Assembly (NCBI RefSeq): GCF_905147045.1
Contig: NC_065891.1
Span: 11,045,001-11,109,000, forward strand
Reading direction: 5' to 3'
DNA: 64,000 nt
DNA from: Nymphalis io
Taxonomy: Eukaryota > Arthropoda > Insecta > Lepidoptera > Nymphalidae
The translations under genes were made by a program, and so were the position numbers. Numbering within the stretch: the first letter of the stretch is position 1; every line of letters starts with the position of its first letter. The notes under the pieces are model-generated. The model saw only the letters and a list, made by a program, of their open reading frames with translations. It was not told where the DNA came from and made no database searches. Positions 11,001 through 22,478 of this stretch are shown here, one piece after another.

Positions 11001-12170
11001 GGTTAACTGAAAGTTTTGAATAGCTTTGACGAGTAAAATTGATGATTTGATTCAAACGCAAATCAGAAAATAACTTTGACCAAAGAATTATTTGTACAAG
11101 AAACACGTATTTTAGTTTAATTTATCTGATCGTGGATCTGTAACTCATAAAAAAAAAATGGGCGATATATTTTTGAAGTATAATATATATAATATATCTA
11201 CTAATAACAAAGATATCGCATTTTTTTAAATGAGGTGTCTTTTGCGATTTAACGAAGAACATAATATGTTGTAACAAAATAGTTTTCAAATTACAAAATG
11301 TTCGTCTAAAGCAAGTCATTTTACTTTATCTATTTTAGTTTTGATATAATACGATACCTTTGTAATAATATTTAATGAGGAGGCAATAGAAAGGGAATGT
11401 CCTGAAATTGACGGTATAATGAATATTGTTTTGATAAAAAAGATAAAAATAATATCATTAACAGCCGTCTTTACGACGTATTATGATAAATTAAAATATC
11501 AAATAATGTTTTTGTATGTTTGTTCAGTTAAATTGGCTGAAACTTTAGCTACCTATAAATTATAGTGTATAAAATGATGATGATTGAAAGTTTATAGGAA
11601 CAAAACAAAGTTAAAAAAATGGCCAGAAAAAATTTAAAATTCCAATGTAAGTTGAACTCAGATCTATATGATCAATCATATTAAATAGTGTTCAGCATAT
11701 GCTGGAATATGTCGGTTAACTCGTCCATGCATAGATATATGTCTATCTTTTGAGGTTGAATATAACCTTTTGTATGTTGATCAAATTCTAAGACAATGCA
11801 TTATTCGCAAAGTCGTTTTTATAAGATATTAATTCTTATGAAGTATATCGAGATAAGACCGAAAATAGACATAGATAGTTATTAGTACATTTTATAGTTT
11901 TGACATATTATTACAACGGGTAGTGGAGTAGGTTGTTTGAAAATACTCATACATACATACGTATTTATTTTTGGTTTGTAAATAATTTTGTTAGTTATAG
12001 TAAACTAAATAAACCTATAAATAGGTTAGTTAGGTATTTCGTTTCGTTGCCGCATATATATGTATATATATATTTTTCATGGTTTTGTTTAATTTATACA
12101 TAGAAGTAAAGCCAATTATATAAAGAAAATTTCTGTATATAAATATAAATAAAAATGGAAAATAGTCAAG
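11001..12170. other. AT-rich stretch, nothing firm
   Basis: Stop-dense in all frames. Short TA-rich tracts occur near 11160-11200 and 12055-12075. Confidence 0.4.
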
Positions 12171-12199
12171 AATAGCTGAGAGCGAAAATAAAACTAAAA

Positions 12200-12541
12200 A
12201 TGTTGTATATACTGAAATATTATAAGTCTGCTCTTAGTGATTTTTTTAAGTTATACCTGAACCTGCTGGCACAGCTAGTCGTTAATATAATACGCCCAGA
12301 ACGCTATTGTTTTTTAATCCACAAAGCAACACTTTTAATATATATTGTTATGTTGTTATTACATATTATGTTGATGGGTTGGCCTTGTATACAATTGTTG
12401 TTTGTTCAAAAATTTTGTGTAGGAGATGTTTCAGCTAAGTATAGTGGTATTTTTATCAATTCAAATTTATATGTTCGAAAGACGGGGCTTAAGGCAGCAA
12501 TTTATTTTGATTTAAGCCATAAAGTTTTCTTTAAGCACTAA
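12200..12541 (+). CDS. Unrecognised open frame of 113 codons
   Basis: A long frame for such AT-rich DNA. It includes a hydrophobic stretch (L-L-I-Y-I-V-M-L-L-L-H-I-M-L) in the middle. No family is recognised, no splice context is obvious, and composition matches the background. It may be a chance frame or a TE remnant. Confidence 0.15.
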   Translation: MLYILKYYKSALSDFFKLYLNLLAQLVVNIIRPERYCFLIHKATLLIYIVMLLLHIMLMGWPCIQLLFVQKFCVGDVSAKYSGIFINSNLYVRKTGLKAAIYFDLSHKVFFKH

Positions 12542-12991
12542 TTTTCTGTAGCCATTCCAGGGGTTTAAAGGGTATTTAAGGGTAATATTTCAATATATCA
12601 ACAATTGTATCGCTTTTTGCTACCATTAATCATCTGTTATGTATTTAATTTTTCCTATTTGATTATTGACACAATTCTATAGATCACAGTTCTTCTATAG
12701 ATATACATATCTTCCGAAACAAATATCTGTTAAATTATATTGATAATTTATATTATTTTATAATTGACGTGTTTAGTAGTAGAAAAGTCGGAGCAATAAA
12801 AAATGCATAAAAAGGGAATGCTTTCGTAAAATAAATAAATATTTAACAAATTTGTATGTATTTAAATTTATTTATTGACTCGTGAATAAAAGTCATTACA
12901 GTGGTATAGGTTAAACAGTTAAACAAAGGATTATTGTTCGTAACAAAATATGATGTAAAATAGGCGTATTTTGTATCTTGATTATCAGCAT

Positions 12992-13407
12992 TTAAAAGTG
13001 GGAACAGACACAAACTCTTCTGCTGTTGCAGCGACCGAATCTGAAGTTAAGCGCCCGACACACGTTGCGACACATAGTGGCTGTGCAGACCAGGTTGTTG
13101 CGAGGGGCGTCCAATAAAGCTCTAGTCGGGCTAATTATTTCTGGATTTGTATCCGGATTCTCGATGAAGAGGATGTCTGAAATATGGAAAATATTAAGAT
13201 TCCTTTTTTAATCTCTCATCCCTAACGAAGAATAACAATAATAATATAAAATACATGCTAATGAAAATCATAAATATTTACAGAAAAATATATACTTGAG
13301 AATGCTTTTCACTTACCTGGAAGTACGTTTTCTTCACACGAGATAGTCTGCGCTACCAGCAGAACTGCCAACAGAGCGACGAGGAAAGTGAAAATTTTGA
13401 TAGCCAT
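12992..13407 (-). CDS. Defensin-like peptide gene 3 (subgroup A)
   Basis: Exons 13407-13317 and 13176-12992 (stop TAA), intron 140 bp. The leader is M-A-I-K-I-F-T-F-L-V-A-L-L-A-V-L-L. The linker reads DILFIENPDTNPEIISP, with Asn in place of the usual Phe. The six-cysteine core is intact and ends V-C-V-C-S-H-F (His instead of Asn). Exon 2 is almost identical to that of gene 5, so the two are recent duplicates. If the exons at 10865 and 22288 form one gene, gene 3 is nested antisense in its intron. Confidence 0.92.
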
Positions 13408-13461
13408 GTTTCTTTTTCAGAGTAGTTATTCAACTGTGCTTTTTGATTTGTAAGTTTGGTA

Positions 13462-13488
13462 TTTATATCAAATTGAATGTAAGATAAG
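13462..13488 (-). promoter_or_regulatory. GATA site and TATA box of gene 3
   Basis: Minus strand: CTTATCTT beginning at 13488 and TATAAATACC beginning at 13467, 21 bp apart. Confidence 0.65.
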
Positions 13489-15064
13489 GCTTATGTATAA
13501 TCATTAATTCATATTTAATAATGATATTATCTGAAGATTTGCAAGTTTCAGGAAACGTTACAAAATTGTATTTATTAATAATGATTAAGACTTGCAGCTT
13601 AGCGTAGTTCTTGGTTATAAATATTTTTATTTCTGTATTGCTTAAGATGTTAACCATTTATTGTTTTGCATTAATTCCATAAATAATTCGTCCACCTACA
13701 TTACTTCTGCGCTATTCCCGAAACGGTAATTAAAATAAATATTAGTAAGTAGAATATTGTTCGTTGATTACAAGTTAAAAGCGTGTATCATAGATTTGCA
13801 ATATAATATACTGTAAACAAAAGAGAAAAAACTGCGTAAGCATTAAATGTAAATAAATTGTATTTAATATTGTATATAACAAATAAAGTAGTAAATATTA
13901 TATAATAACGATGTGCTTAGTCCATGAACTTTATATAAAATAAATGTGGCCTATCTTATAAAGGTTTAACGGGTGTTTAGTTAAACACTGATTCTTCTCT
14001 TTCTGTCATATTGGATTTGTCTTATGAAAGGAGAAGATACATATATATATATAAATGTAGTGCTGTTATTCTTTAAATTAGCAAATCAATAGAAAAATAA
14101 GTTCTTACCTTAAAAGTTATTAAGAATAAATTACACGCTGCTTTAATTTAATCATTTTATTAATGGCATGTTAAAATAATTTAATTAATGATCGAGTTAT
14201 GGTTAAAGATACAGTATCAGTATTAGGAATTCTGTAAATTTTGAAAGGCAACTATTTTACTAATGTGACTCAATGATATTTGATATCAGGTCGTGGAAGT
14301 CCAAAAATGTATAACATTAGGGCGAAAGATTATATATATACCTCAATTTTGATGTGTCATACCTTCAAACACTCCAAGACAAAAGAAAATGTAGACAAGC
14401 CGTACAGTGAAGCCTGCAAGAAAACCGCAGCGGGACCCAGGTCAATGAGCTCTTCTAGCTTTTAATCTGTGACTGACCAGAAAGTTGAGAAAATCGGACA
14501 TTGTTCATTTTAATAGACCTCTCAATCATCTACTCTGCTTGATCGACCCGTTTTGTCCAGCTCGCTAAGACAGTAAAAATTGATGTTCTAAATGACTAAA
14601 AAACTTAAAATTTAGCAGTCTTAGCTTAATTTAACTTTAAAGATTGAATTTTTTTTTATTATACGAAAATATTCCGAAATGTATTTTCTTTAATAGAATA
14701 TTAAATAAAGTATTATCGCGGTACAAATCACAACTGATTGCACATAAAGGGTCATATGGTAGATGTTTTTGTTGTACTGAACCCTAAGGCAGTAATGCGT
14801 GAGACCGATCCGCCCTTGGCCGGTTACATAAAATCTGAAGATTGAGGTGGAAATTAGAATAGAAATTGAAAGTTCTGACAGTGACAAGGTTAATTTGTAT
14901 TTTATTGATAAAACAAGTTAAACGATAAAAAATCCACTAACGATTGTTATTGGAAAGGATAATACAGACATACTGATAATAAAATGTTTTTTTTTTAATT
15001 ATCAACATGATAATAGAAAATATTCGTCACATGGCGTAGAAAATGCTAGTATCGGATGTATGTA
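13489..15064. other. Intergenic stretch without recognised gene
   Basis: A short frame at 14280-14465 covers a locally GC-richer patch, but it resembles no protein I know. Confidence 0.35.
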
Positions 15065-15220
15065 CTAGTTCCGGCCCGTGGCTTCGCGTGTGTGTAAAGG
15101 TGTTAATTACTCTATGTCTTCTCTGTACCCCAGACAACGTCAATGCAAAGAGTCATGATGATGGTATGAGTAGTTAAGGCATGACAGCTTAACAAACAAA
15201 CTCACTTTCGCATTTGTAGA
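15065..15220 (-). mobile_element. Non-autonomous Helitron, minus orientation
   Basis: On the minus strand the right end reads CCACGGGCCGGAACTAG followed by T, and the left part has AAATGCGAAAGTGAGTTTGT. Both are typical of lepidopteran Helitrons. Part of the usual 5' start seems deleted. It has no coding capacity. Confidence 0.6.
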
Positions 15221-16330
15221 TGTTTTTTTATATACCATTACTTATATTTCAATAAATTAAAAAAAAATGTTTGGTTTGCGGTATGTTGTATTGACAACTG
15301 GGTATAGTTAACCTACTGTATAGTTAACCTACCTATATTACTCGCAGGAGATATCTTTTTGAGATATTTCCGCCTTCATACAATTTTTTTTTTTTTTCAA
15401 GTTTAGGTTACTTCTTGAATGATCATTTGGTGGTATAAAGATTTACACAAATAAAACCAAGAATGTAAAGCTTCATATTCTTGGATACGATTTTTTTAAT
15501 CCTAATTCGGTTTGCTTTTAAAGATTTTTTTATATTCCTCTTTATAAAAAAAATGTTTGCGCTAAAAGCTACTTTGCAATGTGAAGAGAAAATTGAAACA
15601 TACTTTATTTTTAAACGTAATTAACGGTCAATTTAGGTTTTGGACTATCACTGGTTCCGGTCAGGGAGACGGATTTGGGTTCTATTTTGCGACAGTATAG
15701 CGTCAAAACGTTCGCGTCTTACGTTACAGAAACAATGTTAAAGACCAGAGTCGTCGTTCTGTGGAAACTGCACTGCGCAAATTTTTATTTCCATTTTAAA
15801 TACTTGGAGTATTAGTGCAAAAATATATTTATGGTATACATGGCTGAACTGGCCTTGTCGTCCAGTTGTCGAGATAATTATTCTCTCAAAGAATCGGTAT
15901 TTCTATTCAAACGGGAAATGCTGCTAAATGCTGACAGGATTCTTGAGATCATTCTACGCGGTAATTTGTACATTATTATGTTTGTATTAGTTGTATTGCA
16001 GAATATATAATCGCAGAAAAGTATATTTTATACATATGTAGATGTGGCAGTGCACATATATATGAAGAGAATATTTGGATTGAGATAGTATACTGTATTT
16101 TTGTAAATTTTATTTTAAAATCTTTGTTTAAAAATCATGTGTTAAAATCTACACCATATGAATTCAAGCAGAAAGGAGGGTACATGAACATTTTCGTGTA
16201 ATTGAAAATAAATGTGATTTATGTATACAAATTTATTTATCATAATTTTTAGAACAAAATGTATTGCAGTTCTATGTTTTAACAAAAAAACGATAATTCA
16301 CGTCATATGTGTCATGCTTAAATTTCTTAT
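15221..16330. other. Intergenic stretch, nothing recognised
   Basis: There is a patch of more balanced composition at about 15640-15790. It has no convincing exon. Confidence 0.35.
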
Positions 16331-16336
16331 CGTCTA

Positions 16337-16704
16337 CTAGAAATTCGAACAGACGCAAATTCTTCTGCTTTTGCAGCGACCAAATCTGAAGTTAAGAGCC
16401 CGACACACGTTGCGACACATAGTTGCTGTACAGATCAGGTTGTTGCGTGTTGTGCCCATTAAAGCGCTCATTGGACTAATTATCGTCGGGAAAGTATCCG
16501 GGTTCTCGATAAACAGAATGTCTGAAACATTTAACATACGATATATTAATTACAGTCAAAGATAAAAGAAAGATAGAAAATTAAAAAATATTTTACAACA
16601 ATTAATCTTACCAGCTTTTACGGCCTCTTCACTCGATACAGTCTGCGCTACTAGCAGAGCTGCCAACAGAGGAACAGGAGGAAAGGAAAGATTTTGATAG
16701 CCAT
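16337..16704 (-). pseudogene. Defensin-like gene 4 (subgroup A), frameshifted leader
   Basis: Exon 2 (16521-16337, stop TAG) is fully open and encodes the linker and all six cysteines, with Lys in F-G-R-C-K. Exon 1 (16704-16612) is 93 bp instead of the constant 91. The two extra bases fall within the leader around 16670-16685, so the frame from the ATG reaches a stop before the donor. The donor (GTAAGA) and acceptor are intact. The breakage looks very recent, or it is an assembly or sequencing error. No alternative ATG restores the frame. Confidence 0.8.
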
Positions 16705-16768
16705 GATGCTTTCTTCAAAGTAGATTTTCAAGTGTGCCATTGTAATGTAAATATAAATACCGAATGTA

Positions 16769-16796
16769 TTTATATTAAAAAAAATATCATGATAAA
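16769..16796 (-). promoter_or_regulatory. GATA site and TATA box of gene 4
   Basis: Minus strand: TTTATC at 16796-16791 and TATAAATAC from 16774. A second TATAAATA-like motif on the plus strand lies just beside it at 16753. Confidence 0.5.
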
Positions 16797-16967
16797 TCAT
16801 TTTTATCTTCTTTAATGTATTTGTTATAAATGTTGAAAGCTTTCGGTGCTTTTTAAAAATGCTGATAAAACTTACAAGTAATTATAATGATTAATTGAAT
16901 TTTAGTATTTCGTGATAAAATTAACTACACATTAATAAAAGTATAACATTTTACAATAATAATAATC

Positions 16968-17340
16968 CTCCCTCCAAACCGATTTTGGCCACGGCGGTCA
17001 ATCTCAAGAGAGATTAACCAACTGCGCAGGAGATATTACAGTGCACAAGCGTGCGCGCAAGGTGCACTCTCTTTTCCCGATTTCTTCTCATCCAATCTCT
17101 CAATCCGATGGGACAGCAATCCGACACGACCGGAAAGAGCTCAGGCACAGGACCAACGGCTTTACGTGATTTCCGAGGCACGGGTGTTTACACACTTCCA
17201 ACTTCCAGACTCCGGGCTGCTACTGAGAATTTTCTGACAGAAAAACCCAATAACTTTTTATTGCCCTGACTTGGGAATTGACCCAGGACCTCCGGAGCTG
17301 CGGCCTTACATCAAGACCAAGACCGAGACAGTCAATTTTC
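16968..17340 (-). repeat. Retroposon D, near full length
   Basis: Reverse copy of the family at 2218-2575. The tRNA-like head lies at the right end (about 17280-17335). Confidence 0.7.
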
Positions 17341-17690
17341 AGTCATTTTACAATATTACAGCCTATAAAGCATTCAAATTATTTTTTTCACACAGTGGTA
17401 ACCTTCAGAAAGGTATCCGGGTCCTATTGGGAACCAGATTATGTAGGATTCTTACCCACAAAAACCACTGCAATGGCCGTCAGCATGGATCGGCGAGGCT
17501 GCGGGTTCGTGTTGATATAGCGCATTCACGGCCCCTTGAGTGCTGGACTTCTCAGCTCAGCGCAGGTAATATCACCCCCACGCACTCCTCGCTAGTGCTT
17601 ATGGCAGCGCGAGGCTATTCCTGCCGTCCTTCTAAGGATATTGATTACAACAACGAGGCTGTTATAAAATTATTTCAATGTTTTGTCTAA
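17341..17690. other. GC-richer unclassified segment
   Basis: The segment around 17400-17640 (GTATCCGGGTCCTATTGGG onward) is richer in G and C than its surroundings and resembles a TE piece. No motif allows classification. Confidence 0.3.
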
Positions 17691-17882
17691 TCCTAACTAA
17701 TATTATAAATGCAAAGGTGTAATTTTTATGTTACTCTTTCACGTCTTAATTACTCAACTGATAATTATGAAATATTGCATACATGGTGTCAGGGGTAAAA
17801 CAAAAGATAAAGGGAGCCAAGAATGACCGTACTATTGGAGATAGCTTCTCCAATAGCGCCGTCATTCTTGGGCGGAAACTAG
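17691..17882 (+). mobile_element. Complete non-autonomous Helitron, 192 bp
   Basis: It starts TCCTAACTAATATTATAAAT and ends GGCGGAAACTAG. It is flanked by A (17690) and T (17883), the Helitron target. A 55-nt hairpin (17817-17871) stands 11 bases before the end, as expected for the terminal stem-loop. There is no gene inside, so movement would rely on a helicase encoded elsewhere. Confidence 0.85.
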
Positions 17883-18790
17883 TTAATTATAAAAACAAGG
17901 AATACATTCATTTTGAATAATATATAAATTTATTGCATTCATTTTCAGGCGATAGTAGCAATTCGTTAATATTTTATAAGTTTGTGTAAAACATAATAAA
18001 GTATAAATTTATATTAGCAGCTTGTAGTCTATTAGTATGTTTAAGATAAGGTGATCTTTACGTGCGCTGGTGCACCCATATCGAGTCGGTATTTGCATAT
18101 AAATATTATATTTATTCTGTTTCAATAATAAATAAACAGTCAAATAAATAGCTAGGTCAGCCATATAGTATTGCAGAAGGGTTCGTTGACAATAATTGTC
18201 TGAAAAATCAGAATCAAAATATATTTTATTGCAGTAGTCTTTTATAAGCACTTTTGCATATTACATATATATGCATTATTGTTTTGAGTAAGCGTCAATT
18301 AATGGTGTATTTTGTAAGATGAGAGTAAAGTATAAAATATGCAAAGTTTGTTTCTGTGGAAATTGAAATAAAACAAAAAAAAATATTACTTAGTGTGAAA
18401 TTGTAATTGGTCAGATAACTAATTAATTTTAAGATATTTTTTTGAATATGTTGAATATTATAACATATTATATTAGTACGAGAGGCATGTTCAAGTATAT
18501 AAAGATAAATATTAAATATAGTGTTGATTGAAATGTAAAAAGAAAGTCTTTGAAATTACATGTTTTTTTATAAAGTTATAATCACGATTATTTTCGTGTT
18601 ACTCGTTTTTATCATGATGGAAACTAATTAATAAAATATTGGTTCTTATTGTTTTTTCGCAAAAGTTCAAAAAATATAAGTGGTAAGTATTTGGTATCGT
18701 TGTACTTATGATGTATTGTTATTAAGGTATAGCAACCTGAGTAACATACATAATTGTGCAATGATGTAGCTCAGCAAGAAAAACAAATCT
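17883..18790. other. AT-rich stretch, nothing recognised
   Basis: Stop-dense on both strands. Confidence 0.4.
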
Positions 18791-18799
18791 AGCCATTTT

Positions 18800-19230
18800 T
18801 TTTTAGAAAAAATGCATTACGCGTTTCCCCCACGGGAACAGCATGTGGGACTCGCCGGTGTCCAAGGCGCCGAGTGCGTCCCGAATATCGGAATACCCAC
18901 TAAAAAACCAGCGTTACCCCTTCCGTATTAACGAGGAGCGCCACAGAATCGCTTGCGCATGCTACCGTGACTGAAACTACAAATCGAATTAGTTTCAACT
19001 TTGATTCTACATATTTTTTTATTTATAGCGGAAATACATATAGGCTACTAAACGCATATGGACATAAGCAATATAGAGTTATTGATTGTAGCTACTGGGT
19101 CATTGAGACCCGGGCCTCTCGGGCCAAAAATTAAAGTTACAGGTTAACCTATCGGTGAGGAACAGCCTAGGTAAGGGGGCGCAACCCCGAGGCCCGTACC
19201 CAGACTGGCCTAGGCCTGTCAGGAGGAACC
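18800..19230. other. Two GC-rich patches, unclassified (possible TE remnants)
   Basis: 18815-18975 and 19085-19225 stand out from the AT-rich surroundings (CCCCCACGGGAACAGC, GGGGGCGCAACCCCGAGGCC). They carry no open frame of note. They could be 5' regions of LINEs. Confidence 0.35.
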
Positions 19231-19678
19231 AACTCTCCATCAATTTTATTGTGAATGTTGTACACGCCTTGCGACTTAAGATATTTTTATATTAAGGTTT
19301 TTTTTTAAATGCAGATAAAATCAAAGTAATTAATAAATTTGAATTTGGCTTTGACATTTCGCTTATTATAATTTGCTATTACAACGATTTCTACTAGATT
19401 TATACGTACGTTATGTAATTGAAAGTAGTTTCAAGATTTTGTGCGCATTGGAAGAAACAATAGTTTATCCAATGAGCTTACGATAAATAAAAAGGCAGAG
19501 GTGGGAAAGAAGGAATATTTGGTTTCAATGTTATGAAATATATACATTTATATAATTTAAGTCATTTATTATAAAAAAATAACCCAATATTATATTTTGT
19601 GGAATTGTAAAAAAAGAACTATAATTTTTATGTCTGTTTCTTCGACTTTTGTTTTTTGATTATGTTTGTTATTATTAT

Positions 19679-20139
19679 CTAGAAGTTGGAACAGACACAA
19701 ACTCTTCTACTGTTGCAGCGACCAAATCTGAAGTTAAGCGCCCTACACACGTTGCGACACATAGTGGCTGTGCAGACCAGGTTGTTGCGAGGGGCGTCCA
19801 ATAAAGCTCTAGTCGGGCTAATTATTTCGGGATTTGTATCCGGATTCTCGATGAAAAGGATATCTGAAATAAAAAAAAATTATGTTTAAAATACTTTATA
19901 TAAATAATAATTATTTTAGTCAATTAGTTTACTTTTGATTAGACGCGATACTGATATTTAATTTAATAAGCAGTTCCTATGATGATGATGATGAAGTAGT
20001 GATGATGACAAAATACTCGTAGATGTAATTATTTTGTTAAGTACTTACCGGGTTGTACATTTTCTTCACTCGATACAGTCTGCGCTACCAGCATAGCAAC
20101 CAGCAGAGCTGCTAGGAAAGGAAAAACTTTGATAGCCAT
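19679..20139 (-). CDS. Defensin-like peptide gene 5 (subgroup A)
   Basis: Exons 20139-20049 and 19863-19679 (stop TAG), intron 185 bp. The leader is M-A-I-K-V-F-P-F-L-A-A-L-L-V-A-M-L. Exon 2 is nearly the same as gene 3, including the N-P-D-T-N-P-E variant, but it ends V-C-V-C-S-N-F. All six cysteines are present. The precursor is 91 residues. The two genes most likely arose by a direct duplication about 6.7 kb apart. Confidence 0.92.
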
Positions 20140-20194
20140 GATGCTTTTTTCAAGATAGTTTTTCAACTGTACTTTATCGAATATTTTTCTGGTA

Positions 20195-20221
20195 TTTATA
20201 TTAAATAGAAAACAAGATAAG
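20195..20221 (-). promoter_or_regulatory. GATA site and TATA box of gene 5
   Basis: Minus strand: CTTATCTT from 20221 and TATAAATACC from 20200, 21 bp apart. Confidence 0.65.
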
Positions 20222-20699
20222 CTGTTTTTTATGTTCCTGAATTCAATTATCGGTAAGATTTGCAAGTTGTTGGAAATCTTGATAATTTTCTGTGTTTTAA
20301 ATTGATGTTACTAAATTAAAATGATAAAGGGTAATGCAATTTATCAGTCGAGTCAAAATATAAATAAATTTTTAATTCCGCTGAATCTTTTTTACTTTAA
20401 AATCAGTAAAAATATTTATTTTTTTAAGATATTTACAATTAATTACCGGTTTTAACAATTGGTTTTTATATTAAAAATAGGTAACAATTTGAAGGTGGTG
20501 CTGTAATTATAAACAAATAACACATAAAGACAGAATAAAAGTTCATCTAATAGTTTCAAATCCGTGATAAATATGATTGGGTTTTTGTTTTTAAAATTTT
20601 CAATAGATGCCTCGAATTAAGAAGTTTAAAACTAATATTTTTAAAGACATTTTAATGTAAGCTTATGTTTTTCATTATTTCCTAAACACAGGTGGACTT

Positions 20700-20895
20700 T
20701 CTTTTTCCTAGCTATCATAATTCAATGGGACGGCCAACCGACACGACCGGAATGAGTTCAGGCGCAGGGCCAAAAGCTTTACGTGCTTTCCGAGGCACGG
20801 GAGTTTACACACATTCAACTTCCAGACTCCGAGCTACTACTGAGAATTTTGGACAAAAATCTTAATAATATAATAGTGGCCCGACCTGGGGTTTA
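20700..20895 (-). repeat. Partial retroposon D
   Basis: Body segment (GAGGCACGGGAGTTTACAC on plus) without the tRNA-like head. Confidence 0.6.
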
Positions 20896-21800
20896 AAGCA
20901 GTAAGTAGTAATATAACTAGTTTCTACAAGTAGGTTAAAATACAAATTCATTTACCAATTAAACCACCAATAATGGTATAATATTTAAATTCTACTGATA
21001 AGAATCAGGAATTTGTTTTCAGAAATTAAATAAATTTGTTAAATACAAAACGAATGATTGATACTAGTTGTAACATTCATTTGTATTTATTTATTCAAAT
21101 AGGATTTTAAAACAAAGTATTATTTTTAAACAATTACCACTTTATCTATTTATTGTTTTTATTGATAAATCGATTCAAAAAACATTATATTAGTTTGATA
21201 AGAATACACAAATTGATTTTCATGTTTTATTTCAAACTTCACTTCATTATTATGAGTCATCGTCAGGCGTCTTATAAATAAAACGAAAAAATAAAATATA
21301 TTATTTAACAAGAAATGTTCGAAAAAATATTTATTATTAGTTAGAAAGCCATTGTAAATTTAATTTTATCTCTGTTTTTTCTCTTTGAAATATTTGTTTT
21401 TTTAGGTAGCAAAAATATAATTGTCGTGATGAAAATTATTTTGTGCGTAAATTAATTCTGAAAAATGGAACAATAAAAACCGTTTACTAATAAAAATAAT
21501 TACTATGCTGTTCTTTTTTATTGAAAGTAAATATATTTTAAATAATATGTAAAGTAACGAGTTTTAGTCAAGATTATTAAGAAGATAGAACTTTGTTTTT
21601 TCTTGATCACATCTCTCGATAGACATTTTAACTGTAAGAAATTTTAAAACAAATCACGTTTGAGGAACACATTCACATTTAAATTAATCACCGTCTAAGA
21701 TATAATTAATAGATGCAATTCTATTATACATATTATTTTTGTCATTATATTATTAGTAGCTATGTAATTGACCAAATACAGCAAAGTATACCAAAATAGA
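20896..21800. other. AT-rich stretch, nothing recognised
   Basis: No exon or repeat head seen. Confidence 0.4.
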
Positions 21801-22105
21801 GCCGAGATGGTCCAGTGGTAAGAACGTGTGAATCTTAACCGATGATCGTCGGTTCATACCCGGGCAAGCACCACTGAATTTTCATGTGCTTAATTTGTGA
21901 TTATAATTAATCTCGTGCTTGACGGTGAAGGAAAACATCGTGAGGTAACCTGCATGTGTCTAATTTTACTGAAATTCTGCCACATGTGTATTCCACCAAC
22001 CCGCATTGGAGCAGCGTGGTGGAAAAAATTCCAAACCTTCTCCTCAAAAAGAGGAGAGGAGGCCTTTAGCCCACCAGTGGGACATTCACAGGCTGTTACG
22101 GTATA
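21801..22105 (+). repeat. Retroposon A, near full length
   Basis: Starts GCCGAGATGGTCCAGTGG (box A), with box B near 21850 and the tail CCACCAGTGGGACATTCAC. Confidence 0.75.
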
Positions 22106-22287
22106 CCAATGTAAAAATATTCCACAATCTCATATCCACTATTTAAGTCGTTGTTTGTATTTTTGTAATATAAATGATTCCCATAGGAAGCGGAGTGTCA
22201 TGTACATGGATTAATGCTAAATAAATAAATATAAATATAACGTCATCCTATACATAGTTGTAATTTTTTTATTTATTAAAATTCTAG

Positions 22288-22478
22288 GGGAATTCAACTT
22301 TAGAAAGGTGACGTATGTAGATGTAGACAAAAGCAGGTTGAAATTACAAAAAGATTACGTTCGAGCCAAGTTCAAGGACGAATCCTTGAGAATAGATATC
22401 ACTTGCCACTGCGTACAGACTGCTCAGAGAGTAAAAAACTCATTTAACAAAAGTATTAGGGTATTTTTATACATATAA
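22288..22478 (+). CDS. Probable last exon of an unrecognised cysteine-rich gene
   Basis: After a T-rich tract and acceptor ATTCTAG the frame is open to the TAA at 22476-22478. Entered in phase 1, as the exon at 10865-10986 requires, it reads G-E-F-N-F-R-K-V-T-Y-V-D-V-D-K. Further on it has D-Y-V-R-A-K-F and S-L-R-I-D-I-T-C-H-C-V. A beta-strand-like stretch ending in C-x-C near the C terminus occurs in Trunk/PTTH, noggin and IL-17 ligands. This is layout similarity only. A possible internal donor (AGA then GTAAAA at about 22430) would allow a further exon instead. Confidence 0.45.

Noticed and set aside
14690..14887. Short minus-strand frame of 65 codons
   Set aside because: No recognised motif, and the composition is like background AT-rich DNA.
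17817..17871. 55-nt hairpin as a microRNA precursor candidate
   Set aside because: Its position 11 bases before a CTAG end makes it the terminal stem-loop of a Helitron.
20029..20265. Single-exon secreted protein of 78 residues
   Set aside because: This is exon 1 of gene 5 read through its donor, plus upstream sequence. The true start is the ATG at 20139.
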